Assembly (NCBI RefSeq): GCF_030252345.1
Contig: NZ_CP126980.1
Span: forward strand, 9,309,501-9,373,500
Direction: 5' to 3'
DNA: 64,000 nucleotides
Source: Actinoplanes oblitus
GTDB lineage: Bacteria > Actinomycetota > Actinomycetes > Mycobacteriales > Micromonosporaceae
The notes under the pieces are model-generated. The model saw only the letters and a program-made list of their open reading frames with translations, did not search any database and was not told the origin of the DNA. The position numbers and the translations under genes were made by a program. This document shows, piece after piece, positions 26,012 to 34,641 of this stretch (the stretch's first letter is position 1; each line of letters starts with the position of its first letter).

Positions 26012-26947
26012 ATGACGCACGTAAAGGCGGAGATCGCCAGCCAACCGGACTGCTGGCGGCAAGCGGCCAAACTGGCCTCGTCGCCGGGACTGCCGGCCCG
26101 CGGTGAGCGCGTCGCCGTGGTCGGCTGCGGCACCTCCTGGTTCATGGCCAAGTCCTACGCGGTGCTGCGGGAGCAGGCCGGGCACGGCGAGACCGACGCC
26201 TTCCAGGCCTCCGACTTCCCGTACGGGCGCCGCTACGACCGGCTGATCGCGATCACCCGATCCGGTACCACCACCGAGACCCTGGACGTGATGCGCGCCG
26301 TCGGCGAGCAGACCCCGGTCACCGTGATCACCGCCGACCCGGCGCAGCCGGCCGTCGACGTGGCCGGGCACGCCGTGGTGCTGGACTTCGCCGACGAGCA
26401 GTCGGTGGTGCAGACCCGGTTCGCCACCAGCACGCTCGCCCTGCTCCGGGCGCACCTGGGCCAGGACATGGACACCGTGGCGATGGACGCCGAGGTGGCC
26501 GTGCGGCTGCCGCTGCCGGTGCACCCGGCGCTCACCGACCAGATCACCTTCCTGGGCCGCGGCTGGACCGTCGGGCTGGCCGAGGAGGCCGCCCTGAAGT
26601 GCCGGGAGACGGCCGGGTTCTGGACCGAGTCGTACCCGGCGATGGACTACCGGCACGGCCCGATCTCGATCGCCGGCCCGCGCCGGGTGGTGTGGGCGTT
26701 CGGCGAGGTGCCGCCCGGCCTGGCCGACGAGGTCGAGGCGCGCGGCGCCGCCTTCGTGCACAGCCGGCACCACGGCGGGTACGCCTCGCTGGGCCGCTGG
26801 GTCGGCGGGCGCGCCCCGCTCGACCCGATGGCCGACCTGGTCCTCGCGCAGCGGGTGGCGGTGCTGCTGGCCACCACCCAGGGCCTGGACCCGGACAACC
26901 CGAGCGGCCTGTCCCGCTCCATCGTGCTGCCCGACTCGCTGTCGTGA
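26012..26947 (+). CDS. SIS-domain sugar-phosphate isomerase/deaminase (AgaS/GlmS-like)
   Basis: 311-residue cytosolic double-SIS protein. Seen: first SIS fold VAVVGCGTSWFMAKSYAVL (~residues 35-53), the phosphosugar loop ITRSGTTTETLDVMR, then the second SIS part FLGRGWTVGLAEEAALKCRE and YPAMDYRHGPISIAGP, the family-typical ExxHGP-like motif (RHGP). Proteins of this kind act as amino-sugar-6-phosphate deaminases/isomerases, turning GlcN-6-P or GalN-6-P into a ketose phosphate. First gene of a three-gene operon with ROK kinase and nagA, so it probably supplies the deamination step. GAGGATGAGCC before the ATG is a good ribosome site. Confidence 0.88.
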   Translation: MTHVKAEIASQPDCWRQAAKLASSPGLPARGERVAVVGCGTSWFMAKSYAVLREQAGHGETDAFQASDFPYGRRYDRLIAITRSGTTTETLDVMRAVGEQTPVTVITADPAQPAVDVAGHAVVLDFADEQSVVQTRFATSTLALLRAHLGQDMDTVAMDAEVAVRLPLPVHPALTDQITFLGRGWTVGLAEEAALKCRETAGFWTESYPAMDYRHGPISIAGPRRVVWAFGEVPPGLADEVEARGAAFVHSRHHGGYASLGRWVGGRAPLDPMADLVLAQRVAVLLATTQGLDPDNPSGLSRSIVLPDSLS

Positions 26948-27870
26948 GCGACACCGTCGTCATCGCCCTCGACGTCGGCGGCACCGGGATGAAGTGCGCC
27001 CTGGTCCGCCCGGACGGCGTGGTGCACCACGAGGAACGCCACCCGACCCTGGCCGCCCGGGGCCCGGCCGCGGTCACCGAGAACATCCTGTCGGTCGCCG
27101 AGGGACTGGCCGGCAGGGCGCGGGCGGACGGGCTCACCCCGGTGGCGGCCGGCATCGCGGTGCCCGGGGTGGTCGACGAGACCACCGGGGTGGCGGTCTG
27201 GTCGGCGAACGTGGGCTTCCGCGACGTACCGTTGCGCGACCTCGCCGCCGGCCGCCTGGGCCTGCCCGCGGCCCTCGGCCACGACGTGCGGGTCGGCGCC
27301 CTCGCCGAGGCCCGCCTCGGCGCCGGGCGCGGCCGGCGGCACGTGCTGTTCGTGGCGATCGGCACCGGCATCGCCGGTGGCCTGGTGGTGGACGGCTCCG
27401 GCTACTCCGGCGCGCACGGCGCGGCCGGCGAGATCGGACACGTCACGGTCCGGGCCGGCGGCACCCCGTGCGGCTGCGGCCTGCGCGGCTGCCTGGAGGC
27501 GGAGGCCTCGGCCAAGGCGATCGGGCGCCGGTACGCCGAGCTGTCCGGCAACCCCGACGCCACCGCCTTCGACGTGGCCACCCGGGCCGCGGCCGGCGAG
27601 GAACTGGCCGGGCAGGTGTGGCGGGACGCGGTCGAGGCGCTCGCCGACGGCCTGCTCACCGCGCAGGCGCTCTACGACGTCGGCGTGGTGGTGCTCGGCG
27701 GCGGGCTGGCCGAGGCCGGCGACCGGCTGCTGCTGCCGGTCCGCGACGCGTTCGCCAGGCGGGTCACCTTCCACCGCACCCCCGAGATCGTCCGGGCCGA
27801 GCTGGGCGACACCGCCGGCTGCCTGGGCGCCGCCCTGCTCGCCCTCGACTCCCTGGGGACCCCCGCATGA
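26944..27870 (+). CDS. ROK-family sugar kinase (probable amino-sugar kinase)
   Basis: ATP-dependent kinase of 308 residues. Seen: phosphate-binding ALDVGGTGMKCALV at residue ~7, GIAVPGVVDE, GTGIAGGLVVDG, and the ROK zinc site: GEIGHVTV followed by CGCGLRGCLEAEASA. The GTG at 26944 overlaps the upstream stop (GTGA). Between a SIS deaminase/isomerase and nagA the natural substrate is N-acetylglucosamine or a similar acetylated hexosamine, which would need kinase entry if imported by an ABC system rather than a PTS. Confidence 0.9.
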   Translation: MSDTVVIALDVGGTGMKCALVRPDGVVHHEERHPTLAARGPAAVTENILSVAEGLAGRARADGLTPVAAGIAVPGVVDETTGVAVWSANVGFRDVPLRDLAAGRLGLPAALGHDVRVGALAEARLGAGRGRRHVLFVAIGTGIAGGLVVDGSGYSGAHGAAGEIGHVTVRAGGTPCGCGLRGCLEAEASAKAIGRRYAELSGNPDATAFDVATRAAAGEELAGQVWRDAVEALADGLLTAQALYDVGVVVLGGGLAEAGDRLLLPVRDAFARRVTFHRTPEIVRAELGDTAGCLGAALLALDSLGTPA

Positions 27871-28946
27871 CCCGCATCTCCGGCCGGATCGTCACCCCGT
27901 CCGCGATCGTCACCGGTCACCTCGACATCGCCGACGGCCTGATCACCGCGATCACCCCGGACGACACGGCCGGCGACGACGTGATCGTGCCCGGCTTCAT
28001 CGACCTGCACTGTCACGGCGGCGGCGGGCACACGTTCACCACCGGTGACCCGGCGGCGGCCCGCGGCGCGGCGGCGTTCCACCGCTCGCACGGCACCACC
28101 ACGATGCTGGCCAGCCTGGTCAGCTCGCCGTTCGAACTGATGCGCTCGGCGACTCTGGCCTACAAGCCGCTGGTCGACGAGGGGGTCCTGGCCGGGATCC
28201 ACTTCGAGGGGCCGTACCTCTCCGCCACCCGCTGCGGCGCGCAGAACCCGGCATACCTGCGCGACCCGGTGCCCGCCGAGATCACCGAAGTGATCAAAAT
28301 CGGCGAGGGCAGCGTGCGGATGATGACCGTAGCCCCCGAACTCGACGGCGCCCTGGCCGCGATCAGCCAGCTTCGCGACGCCGGCGTGCTGGCCGCCATC
28401 GGGCACACCGACGCCTCCTACGAGCAGGTGCACGCCGGCGTCGCGGCCGGCGCGACGGTGGCGACCCACCTCTTCAACGGCATGCGCCCGGTGCACCACC
28501 GCGAGCCGGGCCCGATCGTCGGCCTGCTCTCCTCGACCGCGACCGTCGAACTGATCGCCGACAACATCCACCTGCACCCCGGCGCGCTGGCCTTCGCCGC
28601 CGGGACCGCCGGCCCGGCCCGGGCCGTCCTGATCACCGACGCGATGGACGCCACCGGCATGCCCGACGGCGAATACGACCTCGGTGGCCAGGCCGTCGTG
28701 GTAGCCGACCGCGTCGCCCGCCTGGCCCGCGACGGCGCGATCGCCGGCAGCACCCTGACCATGGACGTGGCCCTGCGCAACGCGGTCGCCGCCGGCCTGC
28801 CCCTGCAGTCCGCGGTAGCGATGTCCGCGACGACACCGGCCCGCTTGCTGGGCCTCACCGACCGCGGCGCCCTGGAACCGGGCCTGCGCGCCGACGTTGT
28901 CCTGCTGGATGCGGATTTGTCGCTCAAGCAGGTATTTGCCGCCTGA
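27867..28946 (+). CDS. nagA: N-acetylglucosamine-6-phosphate deacetylase
   Basis: Metal-dependent amidohydrolase of 359 residues removing acetate from GlcNAc-6-P. Seen: PGFIDLHCHGGGGHTF (HxH metal pair, ~residue 50), the glutamate ligand in GIHFEGPYLS, histidines in AIGHTDASYEQ and THLFNGMRPVHHREPG, and the catalytic Asp in LITDAMDATGMPDGEY. The C-terminus ends in the usual strand LRADVVLLDADLSLKQVF. ATG 27867 overlaps the kinase stop (ATGA). Together with the kinase and SIS genes it gives GlcNAc -> GlcNAc-6-P -> GlcN-6-P -> fructose-6-P. Confidence 0.95.
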   Translation: MTRISGRIVTPSAIVTGHLDIADGLITAITPDDTAGDDVIVPGFIDLHCHGGGGHTFTTGDPAAARGAAAFHRSHGTTTMLASLVSSPFELMRSATLAYKPLVDEGVLAGIHFEGPYLSATRCGAQNPAYLRDPVPAEITEVIKIGEGSVRMMTVAPELDGALAAISQLRDAGVLAAIGHTDASYEQVHAGVAAGATVATHLFNGMRPVHHREPGPIVGLLSSTATVELIADNIHLHPGALAFAAGTAGPARAVLITDAMDATGMPDGEYDLGGQAVVVADRVARLARDGAIAGSTLTMDVALRNAVAAGLPLQSAVAMSATTPARLLGLTDRGALEPGLRADVVLLDADLSLKQVFAA

Positions 28947-28980
28947 GTCGGCAAGCTGGCACACGATCTTTATTTGCGCA

Positions 28981-29062
28981 GGTCCGCTGGGGTGCGGATC
29001 GCATGCTCCCGCGCGGGCCGAGGCCGGCGATCTGGCCGCTGCGCGTCCATAGCGATCGCCGC
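28981..29062 (-). repeat. Degenerate hairpin module, copy D
   Basis: Contains GGTCCGC, GATCG, GCTCCCGC in the order seen in module C and then the same loop CTGGCCGCTGCGCGTCCA, but the stem is now GGCGATC (29026-29032) / GATCGCC (29054-29060). Loop sequence conserved, stem sequence replaced, pairing kept. It lies 35 bp past nagA in a 980 bp gene-free stretch. Confidence 0.55.
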
Positions 29063-29926
29063 CCTCTGCACGGCCCGCGGGTGGTCACCGAAACCCTGCC
29101 AACCCGCACCGCCGCACGACCCGCACCGCGCTGTCCGCACCGGTGCGCCATCCGTACAGCCGCGCCTCGTGCACCCCGCTCTGCCCGCACCGCTGCGCCA
29201 CCCGCACAGCCACACCCTGCGCCGCTGCAACCTCGCACGGCCGCGCCACCTGCCCCACGCCACCTGCACAGCCCACCGCCGGACCCACGCACCTGCACAG
29301 CCGCGCTGCTAAGACTGCGGCGCCACCCGCACCGCCGCGCCACCCGCACCCCCGCACCACCCGTACCCCCGCATCACCTGCGTAGCCGCACCGCCGCGCA
29401 ACCCGCGCCTTATCCACAACTGCCCGCTTGTCCACAGCCCGCCTCGTCGCGCCCCTCGAAATTCGCCACACTGTCCAAGGAAGGTCCCCCTTTGGGAGGG
29501 TGGGCTGCGAGCGCGGCCCGGTGACTGTGGGGCCGCCGAGCGCAGGAACCGCCGCACGCAGAAACCGCCGCACGCAGAAACCGCCGCACGCAGAAACCGC
29601 CGCACGCAGAAACCGCCGCACGCAGAACGCTCGACCGCAGGTCAGCCCACCGCGGGGCCCCGACCGCACCACTCTCCCCCATGCAGGAGTCCGATCGCAG
29701 GATCCACCGACCTGAGCGCCCTGTAAGAGCGAGCGACCCGCTGGAGGCGGGCCGGTCGGAGCGGCAGGTGGGGGCGGCCGGATAGAAGCGGCAGGTGGCC
29801 GGTAGAAATGGCGGGTCATGAACGGCGCGCCGGAAGCGGTCACCTCGGAGTGGCGGGTTGCAGCTGCTGCTCGAAGCGGGAGCAGGCACGTCTAGCGGCT
29901 CGAGAGCCAACCCGCCCCGCCAACCC
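29063..29926. other. Gene-free low-complexity region with 16 bp tandem repeats
   Basis: Between nagA and the MBL gene. 29085-29430 is made of short CGCACC/GCCGCGC-type iterations. At 29547-29627 five copies of a 16 bp unit (CCGCCGCACGCAGAAA) follow each other. Long open frames on both strands here are Ala/Arg/Cys-rich products of the composition and lack start signals. I see no gene. Confidence 0.7.
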
Positions 29927-30571
29927 TCAGGACACGGTCTGGGAATGTCCCGGCGCTAGGTGCACATAGGGTGCCCCGGTCGGAGCCGGCCCCTGCTCAC
30001 CCAGAAAATTGCCCAGCATGGTGACCCCGAGCGAGTTCAGGGCACCGTCGTGCACCCCGATCGCCCGCTCCGGCTTGACCTCGCGGACCCAGTCGATCAG
30101 ATCGGCGACCCGGGACCACGGGCCGTGCACCGGCAGGAGCAGGGTGCGCACCGCGACATCAGGCACGGTGAGCGCGTCGCCGGGGTGGAAGACCGCCTCG
30201 TCGATCAGGTAGCCGACGTTCGGCACGCGCGGGATGTCCGGGTGCAGTTCGGCGTGCCAGCGGCCGTAGGCGCGGATCTCGAACCCGTTCGCGGTGAAGG
30301 TGTCGCCCTCGCCGACCACGTGTACCCGCGCCGGATCACCGTCGAAGGCCCGGGCCACCGACTCGTTGGTCCACACCCGCAGGGCTGGGTTCGCCGCCAG
30401 CGCCGCCGCCAGCTTCTCCGGGCTGAAGTGGTCGAAGTGCTCATGCGTGATCAAAACCGCGTCGGCCCCGGCCAGCGCGTCCTCCGAGGTGAGCCCGCCC
30501 GGGTCGATCACCAGCCGGCGGCCGTCGCGCTCCAGCCGCACGCAGGCATGGCCGAACTTGGTCAGTTCCAT
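29927..30571 (-). CDS. MBL-fold metal-dependent hydrolase (UlaG-like)
   Basis: 214-residue metallo-beta-lactamase-fold protein. Seen: MELTKFGHACVRLERDGRRL, the metal motif THEHFDHFSPEKL (HxHxDH, residue ~35), HPGDALTVP and a C-terminal VHDGALN. Such UlaG-like proteins hydrolyse lactones or phosphodiesters; substrate unknown. ATG 30571 follows GGAGGGTCAC, a strong ribosome site. Its promoter region is shared with the divergent MarR regulator and carries two overlapping operators, so it is very likely the regulator's target. Confidence 0.9.
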   Translation of the reverse strand: MELTKFGHACVRLERDGRRLVIDPGGLTSEDALAGADAVLITHEHFDHFSPEKLAAALAANPALRVWTNESVARAFDGDPARVHVVGEGDTFTANGFEIRAYGRWHAELHPDIPRVPNVGYLIDEAVFHPGDALTVPDVAVRTLLLPVHGPWSRVADLIDWVREVKPERAIGVHDGALNSLGVTMLGNFLGEQGPAPTGAPYVHLAPGHSQTVS

Positions 30572-30616
30572 GTGACCCTCCAGGTCTCGTCCGGCGCCAC
30601 GCACCACGGCGCCATT

Positions 30617-30648
30617 TGTACAACAGTGTTGTACAACAGTGTTGTACA
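30617..30648. promoter_or_regulatory. Two overlapping MarR-type operators
   Basis: The 19 bp palindrome TGTACAACAGTGTTGTACA occurs at 30617-30635 and again at 30630-30648, sharing six bases. Both copies are exact except for the odd central base of the dyad. The pair lies between divergent MBL and MarR genes and ends two bases before the MarR ATG, so a bound repressor would block both. Confidence 0.9.
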
Positions 30649-30650
30649 TT

Positions 30651-31100
30651 ATGGCCATGGCCGTGAGCAACGAACCCGATCTACCGGACGTCGCCGAGCA
30701 ACTGCGGCAGGCGATCGGCAGGCTGGTGCGCACCACCCGGGCGCACGCCGACTCGCTGCCGCGCACGCACGCCGAGACGATGGGCTATCTCAGCCGCGAG
30801 GGTCCACGCACCATCGGCGAGTTGGCCGCGCTGCGCCGGGTCAGCCACCAGAGCATGAGCCGCACCATCGGCGAGCTGGAGAAACTCGGGTTCGTCAGCC
30901 GCGCCCCCAACCCGGCCGACGCCCGCGGTTTTGTGATCACCCTGACCGCACCGGGCGAGGAGGCGCTCGACCACGACCGAGCCGCCCGCCGGGAGTGGGT
31001 CGCCTCCCGCATAGCCAGCAGCCTCACCCCGGACGAGCAGCGCCTGCTCGCCGCGATCCCCGCCCTGCTCGACCGGCTCTCCGGCACCGCCGGCCGGTGA
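30651..31100 (+). CDS. MarR-family transcriptional regulator
   Basis: 149-residue dimeric winged-helix repressor. Seen: N-terminal helix DVAEQLRQAIGRLVRTTRAH, the HTH RTIGELAALRRVSHQSMSRTIGELEKLGFV (recognition helix SHQSMSRTIGELE), wing SRAPNPADARGFVITLT, and C-terminal dimer helix. Starts at ATG 30651, ATG 30657 or GTG 30663 are possible; no ribosome site is visible because operators fill the upstream bases, so a leaderless message is likely. It probably autoregulates and controls the MBL gene through the tandem palindromes. Confidence 0.93.
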   Translation: MAMAVSNEPDLPDVAEQLRQAIGRLVRTTRAHADSLPRTHAETMGYLSREGPRTIGELAALRRVSHQSMSRTIGELEKLGFVSRAPNPADARGFVITLTAPGEEALDHDRAARREWVASRIASSLTPDEQRLLAAIPALLDRLSGTAGR

Positions 31101-31104
31101 CGGG

Positions 31105-31809
31105 TCAGCGAGAGGCCGAGAAGGCGGGACCGTTCCAGCCGCGCGGGGCGGGCAGGGGGATCCGGTCCCACGGGATGCGGTCGAGGAGGCGGGCCAGGAG
31201 GAGGCCGAGCAGCAGCCCGGCGATCGAGTCGGTGAGCCAGTGGAAACCGGTGTAGACGGTGGTGACGAAGACGATCGCGACCGGCAGGACCCGGATGGCG
31301 AAGAACTCCCACCCAGTCAGGGCTCGGCCCAGCAGGGCAGCCGCCAGGATCGCGAAGACCGCGTACCAGACCAGCGAGTTGCCCAGGTGCCCGGACGGGT
31401 AGCTCATGCTCAGCTTGCCGCTGGCCACCGCATTGAACATCTCGACCTTGTCCGGGCCGGTGTATCGCGGCGCGGCCCGGTCGAAAAAGATCTTCATCGG
31501 CCCGATCGTCAGAAATGTCACGACGTAGGCGGCGATGCCCGGCAGGGCCGCCCGCAGCGAGTGCGTCCGCCGCACGAGCAGCCCGGTCAGGATCAGTGCC
31601 ACCGGGGTGAGCACCTGACCGCCCTGCCCCAGATAGTTGAGCGCCCGCGCGGTCCAGTACGGCACCGCCGGCTGATGTGCCAGCGACCACGCGGCCACCC
31701 GCTCGTCGAGCCCCAGCAGGTGGCCGTCGATCAACGCCACGGTCAGTGCCCCGAACGCCGCGAGCAGCAGAAGGTCGGGCCACCAGGACAGGACGCGGCG
31801 TTGGATCAT
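31105..31809 (-). CDS. PAP2-family membrane phosphatase
   Basis: 234-residue integral membrane lipid or isoprenyl phosphatase. Seen: six hydrophobic helices, and the three phosphatase motifs: KIFFDRAAPRY (K-x6-RP-like), YPSGHLGNS (PSGH) and TGFHWLTDSIAG (H-x3-D). The active site faces outside in this family; substrates include phosphatidic acid and undecaprenyl pyrophosphate. It starts 9 bp after the stop of the secreted protease gene on the same strand, so the two are probably co-transcribed. Confidence 0.92.
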   Translation of the reverse strand: MIQRRVLSWWPDLLLLAAFGALTVALIDGHLLGLDERVAAWSLAHQPAVPYWTARALNYLGQGGQVLTPVALILTGLLVRRTHSLRAALPGIAAYVVTFLTIGPMKIFFDRAAPRYTGPDKVEMFNAVASGKLSMSYPSGHLGNSLVWYAVFAILAAALLGRALTGWEFFAIRVLPVAIVFVTTVYTGFHWLTDSIAGLLLGLLLARLLDRIPWDRIPLPAPRGWNGPAFSASR

Positions 31810-31818
31810 TCGTAGAAG

Positions 31819-33225
31819 TTAAAGGTACGCGCGCAACTTCGTGGCCAGCAGGTCACCACGAACCCCCGAATTGGGGCAACCGCCGAAGTGGTGCAGCGCC
31901 ACCACCTTGTTGGTCTTGCGGGACAGCACCGGCGAGCCGGACGAGCCGCCGGCCGTGTCACAGAAGTACGAGACGTCGGAGTGCGCGGCGTACCCGGTGT
32001 AGTCCGGGTTGTCGACAGCGCAGTTGCCGGCCTTCTCCCCCTTGGCCCCGGCGATCCGGGTCGGCTCGCCGGCCGGGTGCTGCGGCACGTAGAGCTCGGT
32101 CCCCTTGGCCGGCCGCGCGGTGTCCAGCGTGAGGTAGCCGAATTTCGCCACGTCGTCGAAGCCGTCGACGCTGAACAGCGTGTAGTCCAGCACGTGGTCG
32201 GTGGAGACCACCTGGTCACCCCACACCTTGGTCGGCTTGAACACGTCGTCGCCACGGCACTTGGCGCACTGGTAGTTGAACCACACCTCGGTGTCGTACG
32301 CCTCCTCCGAGGTGGTCAGGCAGTGGTTGTTGGTGAGCATCCGGTTCTTCGGGCCGACCCGCCAGCCGGTGCACAGCTCGGTCCCGTTGATTAGCAGCCG
32401 GGCGATCGCCTTCGACTTGATGTAGGCGACCGGGTCCGCGGACTGGTAGCAGACCGCGTCGATGGAGGTGTCGCTGCCGCAGACCGACTCCTCGCGGCCG
32501 GTCCGGCCGGTCCGGCCGCCGGCCGGCTCGGGGACCCGGGCCTGTTCGGTACGACTGAACCCCCGCGCCACCCGGTCCACCCGCACACCCAGCCCCTCCA
32601 GGGCGGTACGCAGCCCGAGCGGGTCCAGCGCCCGATGGATCTCGACGATCGCGGTGTCCCCCGTGATCGACATCGCCCATTTACCACCATTTTTCGCCGC
32701 ATAGCGGTAGGACTCGGTGCCGTCCGCGCTGGAGACGGTGACATAGTCCCCCGGCAGCATGGCCATCCGGGCGAAGTGCAGCTTGACGTAGGACGCCCCC
32801 GGATACCGGAAGGTCTGCCGCGACGGCCCGGCCAGGTAGCCGAGCAGCTTGCCGACGTGGAGCAGCTCTCCCACCCGCTGCCGCACGGGCGCCACCCCGG
32901 CCGACTCCAGGACACGCTCCGCACGTGCCGGAGATTTGTCCGTTTTGTGGGAGGATTCCGGGGCGGGTGAGGCGGATGTGGCGCGGACGGCGGACGGCGA
33001 GGCGGTGGGCGAGGCCCGACGCGGCGCCGGCGGATCAGCCGACCGCACGGCGACCGTCGCGCCCGACGGCAGCGCGGCCGCCACCGGCGTACGCGGCACC
33101 CCGGGCGCCTGCTGCCAGGTCCCGACCGGACCGTCGTCGCCGTGCTTCGCCGTCATCGCGCCGGCCACCCCGGCCAGCACGAGGGCGGCGCATGCTCCGA
33201 CGACGATCGCTGTCTTGCGTCGCAT
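31819..33225 (-). CDS. Secreted trypsin-like serine peptidase
   Basis: 468-residue exported protein. Seen: signal peptide RRKTAIVVGACAALVLAGVAGAM, a Ser/Pro/Ala-rich region (~35-100), a helical propeptide-like part, then a chymotrypsin-fold domain from ~250 with the triad His301 (LTNNHCLTT), Asp347 (HVLDYTLFSV) and Ser429 (TAGGSSGSPVL). Cysteine pairs such as CTGW...NHC and CAKC suggest disulfides. ATG 33225 follows GGGAG. The domain resembles secreted bacterial proteases of unknown target. In an apparent operon with the PAP2 phosphatase. Confidence 0.88.
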   Translation of the reverse strand: MRRKTAIVVGACAALVLAGVAGAMTAKHGDDGPVGTWQQAPGVPRTPVAAALPSGATVAVRSADPPAPRRASPTASPSAVRATSASPAPESSHKTDKSPARAERVLESAGVAPVRQRVGELLHVGKLLGYLAGPSRQTFRYPGASYVKLHFARMAMLPGDYVTVSSADGTESYRYAAKNGGKWAMSITGDTAIVEIHRALDPLGLRTALEGLGVRVDRVARGFSRTEQARVPEPAGGRTGRTGREESVCGSDTSIDAVCYQSADPVAYIKSKAIARLLINGTELCTGWRVGPKNRMLTNNHCLTTSEEAYDTEVWFNYQCAKCRGDDVFKPTKVWGDQVVSTDHVLDYTLFSVDGFDDVAKFGYLTLDTARPAKGTELYVPQHPAGEPTRIAGAKGEKAGNCAVDNPDYTGYAAHSDVSYFCDTAGGSSGSPVLSRKTNKVVALHHFGGCPNSGVRGDLLATKLRAYL

Positions 33226-33316
33226 GCCACTCCCGGGTACGTCGTAGGCGTTTTCGCACCTGTGTAACGAGCCACCTACGAGCACGACGCGGAGCCGGAC
33301 CGGGCACACTTGGTCG

Positions 33317-34528
33317 GTGCGCATCACCTCCGCCCTCATCGACCCCGCGCTGCTGGACCTGCCGTGGCACGTGCCGCTGGAGGACTGGCCGGCGGATCAC
33401 CTGGTCGCCCTGCCGCAGGGCATCTCCCGGCACGTCGTGCGCTTCGTCAAGCTCAACGACGTGGTCTACGCGATGAAGGAGACCAGGGAGCGGATCGCGG
33501 AGAAGGAGTACGACCTGCTCCGCGCGCTGGAGCGGATCGACTTCCCGGCCGTGCAGGCGGTCGCCATCGCCACCGACCGGCAGACCCTGGCGGGCGAGCC
33601 GCTGGAGACCGTGCTGGTCACCAGGCACCTCCAGTTCTCGCTGCCCTATCGCGCGCTGTTCTCCCGGGTGCTCCGGCCGGACACCATGAACCGGCTGCTC
33701 GACGCCCTCGCCGCGCTCGTCGTCCGGATGCACCTGACCGGCTTTTCCTGGGGCGACTGCTCGCTCTCCAACACGCTGTTCCGCCGGGACGCGGGCGCCT
33801 TCGCCGCCTACCTGGTGGACGCCGAGACCGGGAACCTCTACCCGAAACTCTCCGAGGGCCAGCGCAGCGAGGACATCGAGATCCTCCGGCTGAACATCTT
33901 CGGCGAGTGCCTCGACCTGCAGGCCGCCGAGCTGCTGCACGAGTCGATCGACCCGGAGAAGGTGGTCGACGACATCGTCGGGCGCTACGAGCGGCTGTGG
34001 CACGAGGTGACCTATGAGCAGGAGGTCGCCAGGGACGCCCGGCACCACATCGAGCGCCGCATCCGCCGGCTCAACGAGATGGGCTTCGACGTCGCCGAGG
34101 TGTCCATGTCGACGGTGGACGACGGCTACCGGGTGCGTCCCAAGGTCGTCGACGCCGGTTACCACACCCGCCGGCTGATGCGCCTGACCGGCCTCGACGC
34201 CGAGGAGAACCAGGCCCGGCAGCTGCTCAACGACCTGGACACCTACCGCGCGGAGAGCGCGCTGACCGACGAGCAGCAGGCCGCGCACCGATGGCTGACC
34301 GAGGTCTTCGAGCCGGTGGTCCGCGCCGTCCCGCCCGCGCTGCGGCGGAAACTGGAGCCGCAGGAGATCTTCTCCCAGATCATCCAGCACAAGTGGCTGC
34401 TCTCCGAGCGCGCCGGCCGCGACGTCGGGATGGCCCCGGCGGTCCAGTCGTACCTGACCGAGGTGCTGGTCAACAAGCCGGACGAGCAGGCGGTGCTCGG
34501 CGTCGACGCCGACGAGCTGTCGGTCTAG
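33317..34528 (+). CDS. DUF4032 domain-containing protein (kinase-like N-terminus)
   Basis: 403-residue cytosolic protein of an actinobacterial family with an N-terminal domain resembling lipopolysaccharide/protein kinases and a C-terminal DUF4032. Seen: VYAMKETRERIAEKEYDLLRAL (Lys and Glu as in a kinase N-lobe), MHLTGFSWGDCSLSNTLFR (catalytic-loop-like D-x4-N), YLVDAETGNLYPKL (DxE in place of DFG), then GYHTRRLMRLTGLDAEENQ. Function unknown. GTG 33317 has no clear ribosome site. Its 3' end faces the RCK-channel-like gene over a double terminator. Confidence 0.85.
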   Translation: MRITSALIDPALLDLPWHVPLEDWPADHLVALPQGISRHVVRFVKLNDVVYAMKETRERIAEKEYDLLRALERIDFPAVQAVAIATDRQTLAGEPLETVLVTRHLQFSLPYRALFSRVLRPDTMNRLLDALAALVVRMHLTGFSWGDCSLSNTLFRRDAGAFAAYLVDAETGNLYPKLSEGQRSEDIEILRLNIFGECLDLQAAELLHESIDPEKVVDDIVGRYERLWHEVTYEQEVARDARHHIERRIRRLNEMGFDVAEVSMSTVDDGYRVRPKVVDAGYHTRRLMRLTGLDAEENQARQLLNDLDTYRAESALTDEQQAAHRWLTEVFEPVVRAVPPALRRKLEPQEIFSQIIQHKWLLSERAGRDVGMAPAVQSYLTEVLVNKPDEQAVLGVDADELSV

Positions 34529-34558
34529 GTCCGCTTCGGCGATTCCGGTCAGAGCCTC

Positions 34559-34623
34559 TTCCGGTACGCCGGGAGCGCGCTGCCCGGCGTACCGGAAATC
34601 GGCCGCCGCGAGCCGCGGCGGCC
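34559..34623. terminator. Double hairpin between converging genes
   Basis: First hairpin: TTCCGGTACGCCGGG / CCCGGCGTACCGGAA, perfect 15 bp stem, 9 nt loop (34559-34597). Second: GGCCGCCGCG / CGCGGCGGCC, perfect 10 bp stem, 3 nt loop (34601-34623). Symmetrical, suited to stop transcription from both sides. Confidence 0.85.
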
Positions 34624-34641
34624 CGTGACCGGCGAGCGGGG

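Noticed and set aside
28924..29910. Several Ala/Arg/Cys-rich ORFs in the 980 bp gap after nagA
   Set aside because: They arise from short tandem repeats (16 bp and CGCACC-type), lack starts with ribosome sites, and have no homology I recognise.
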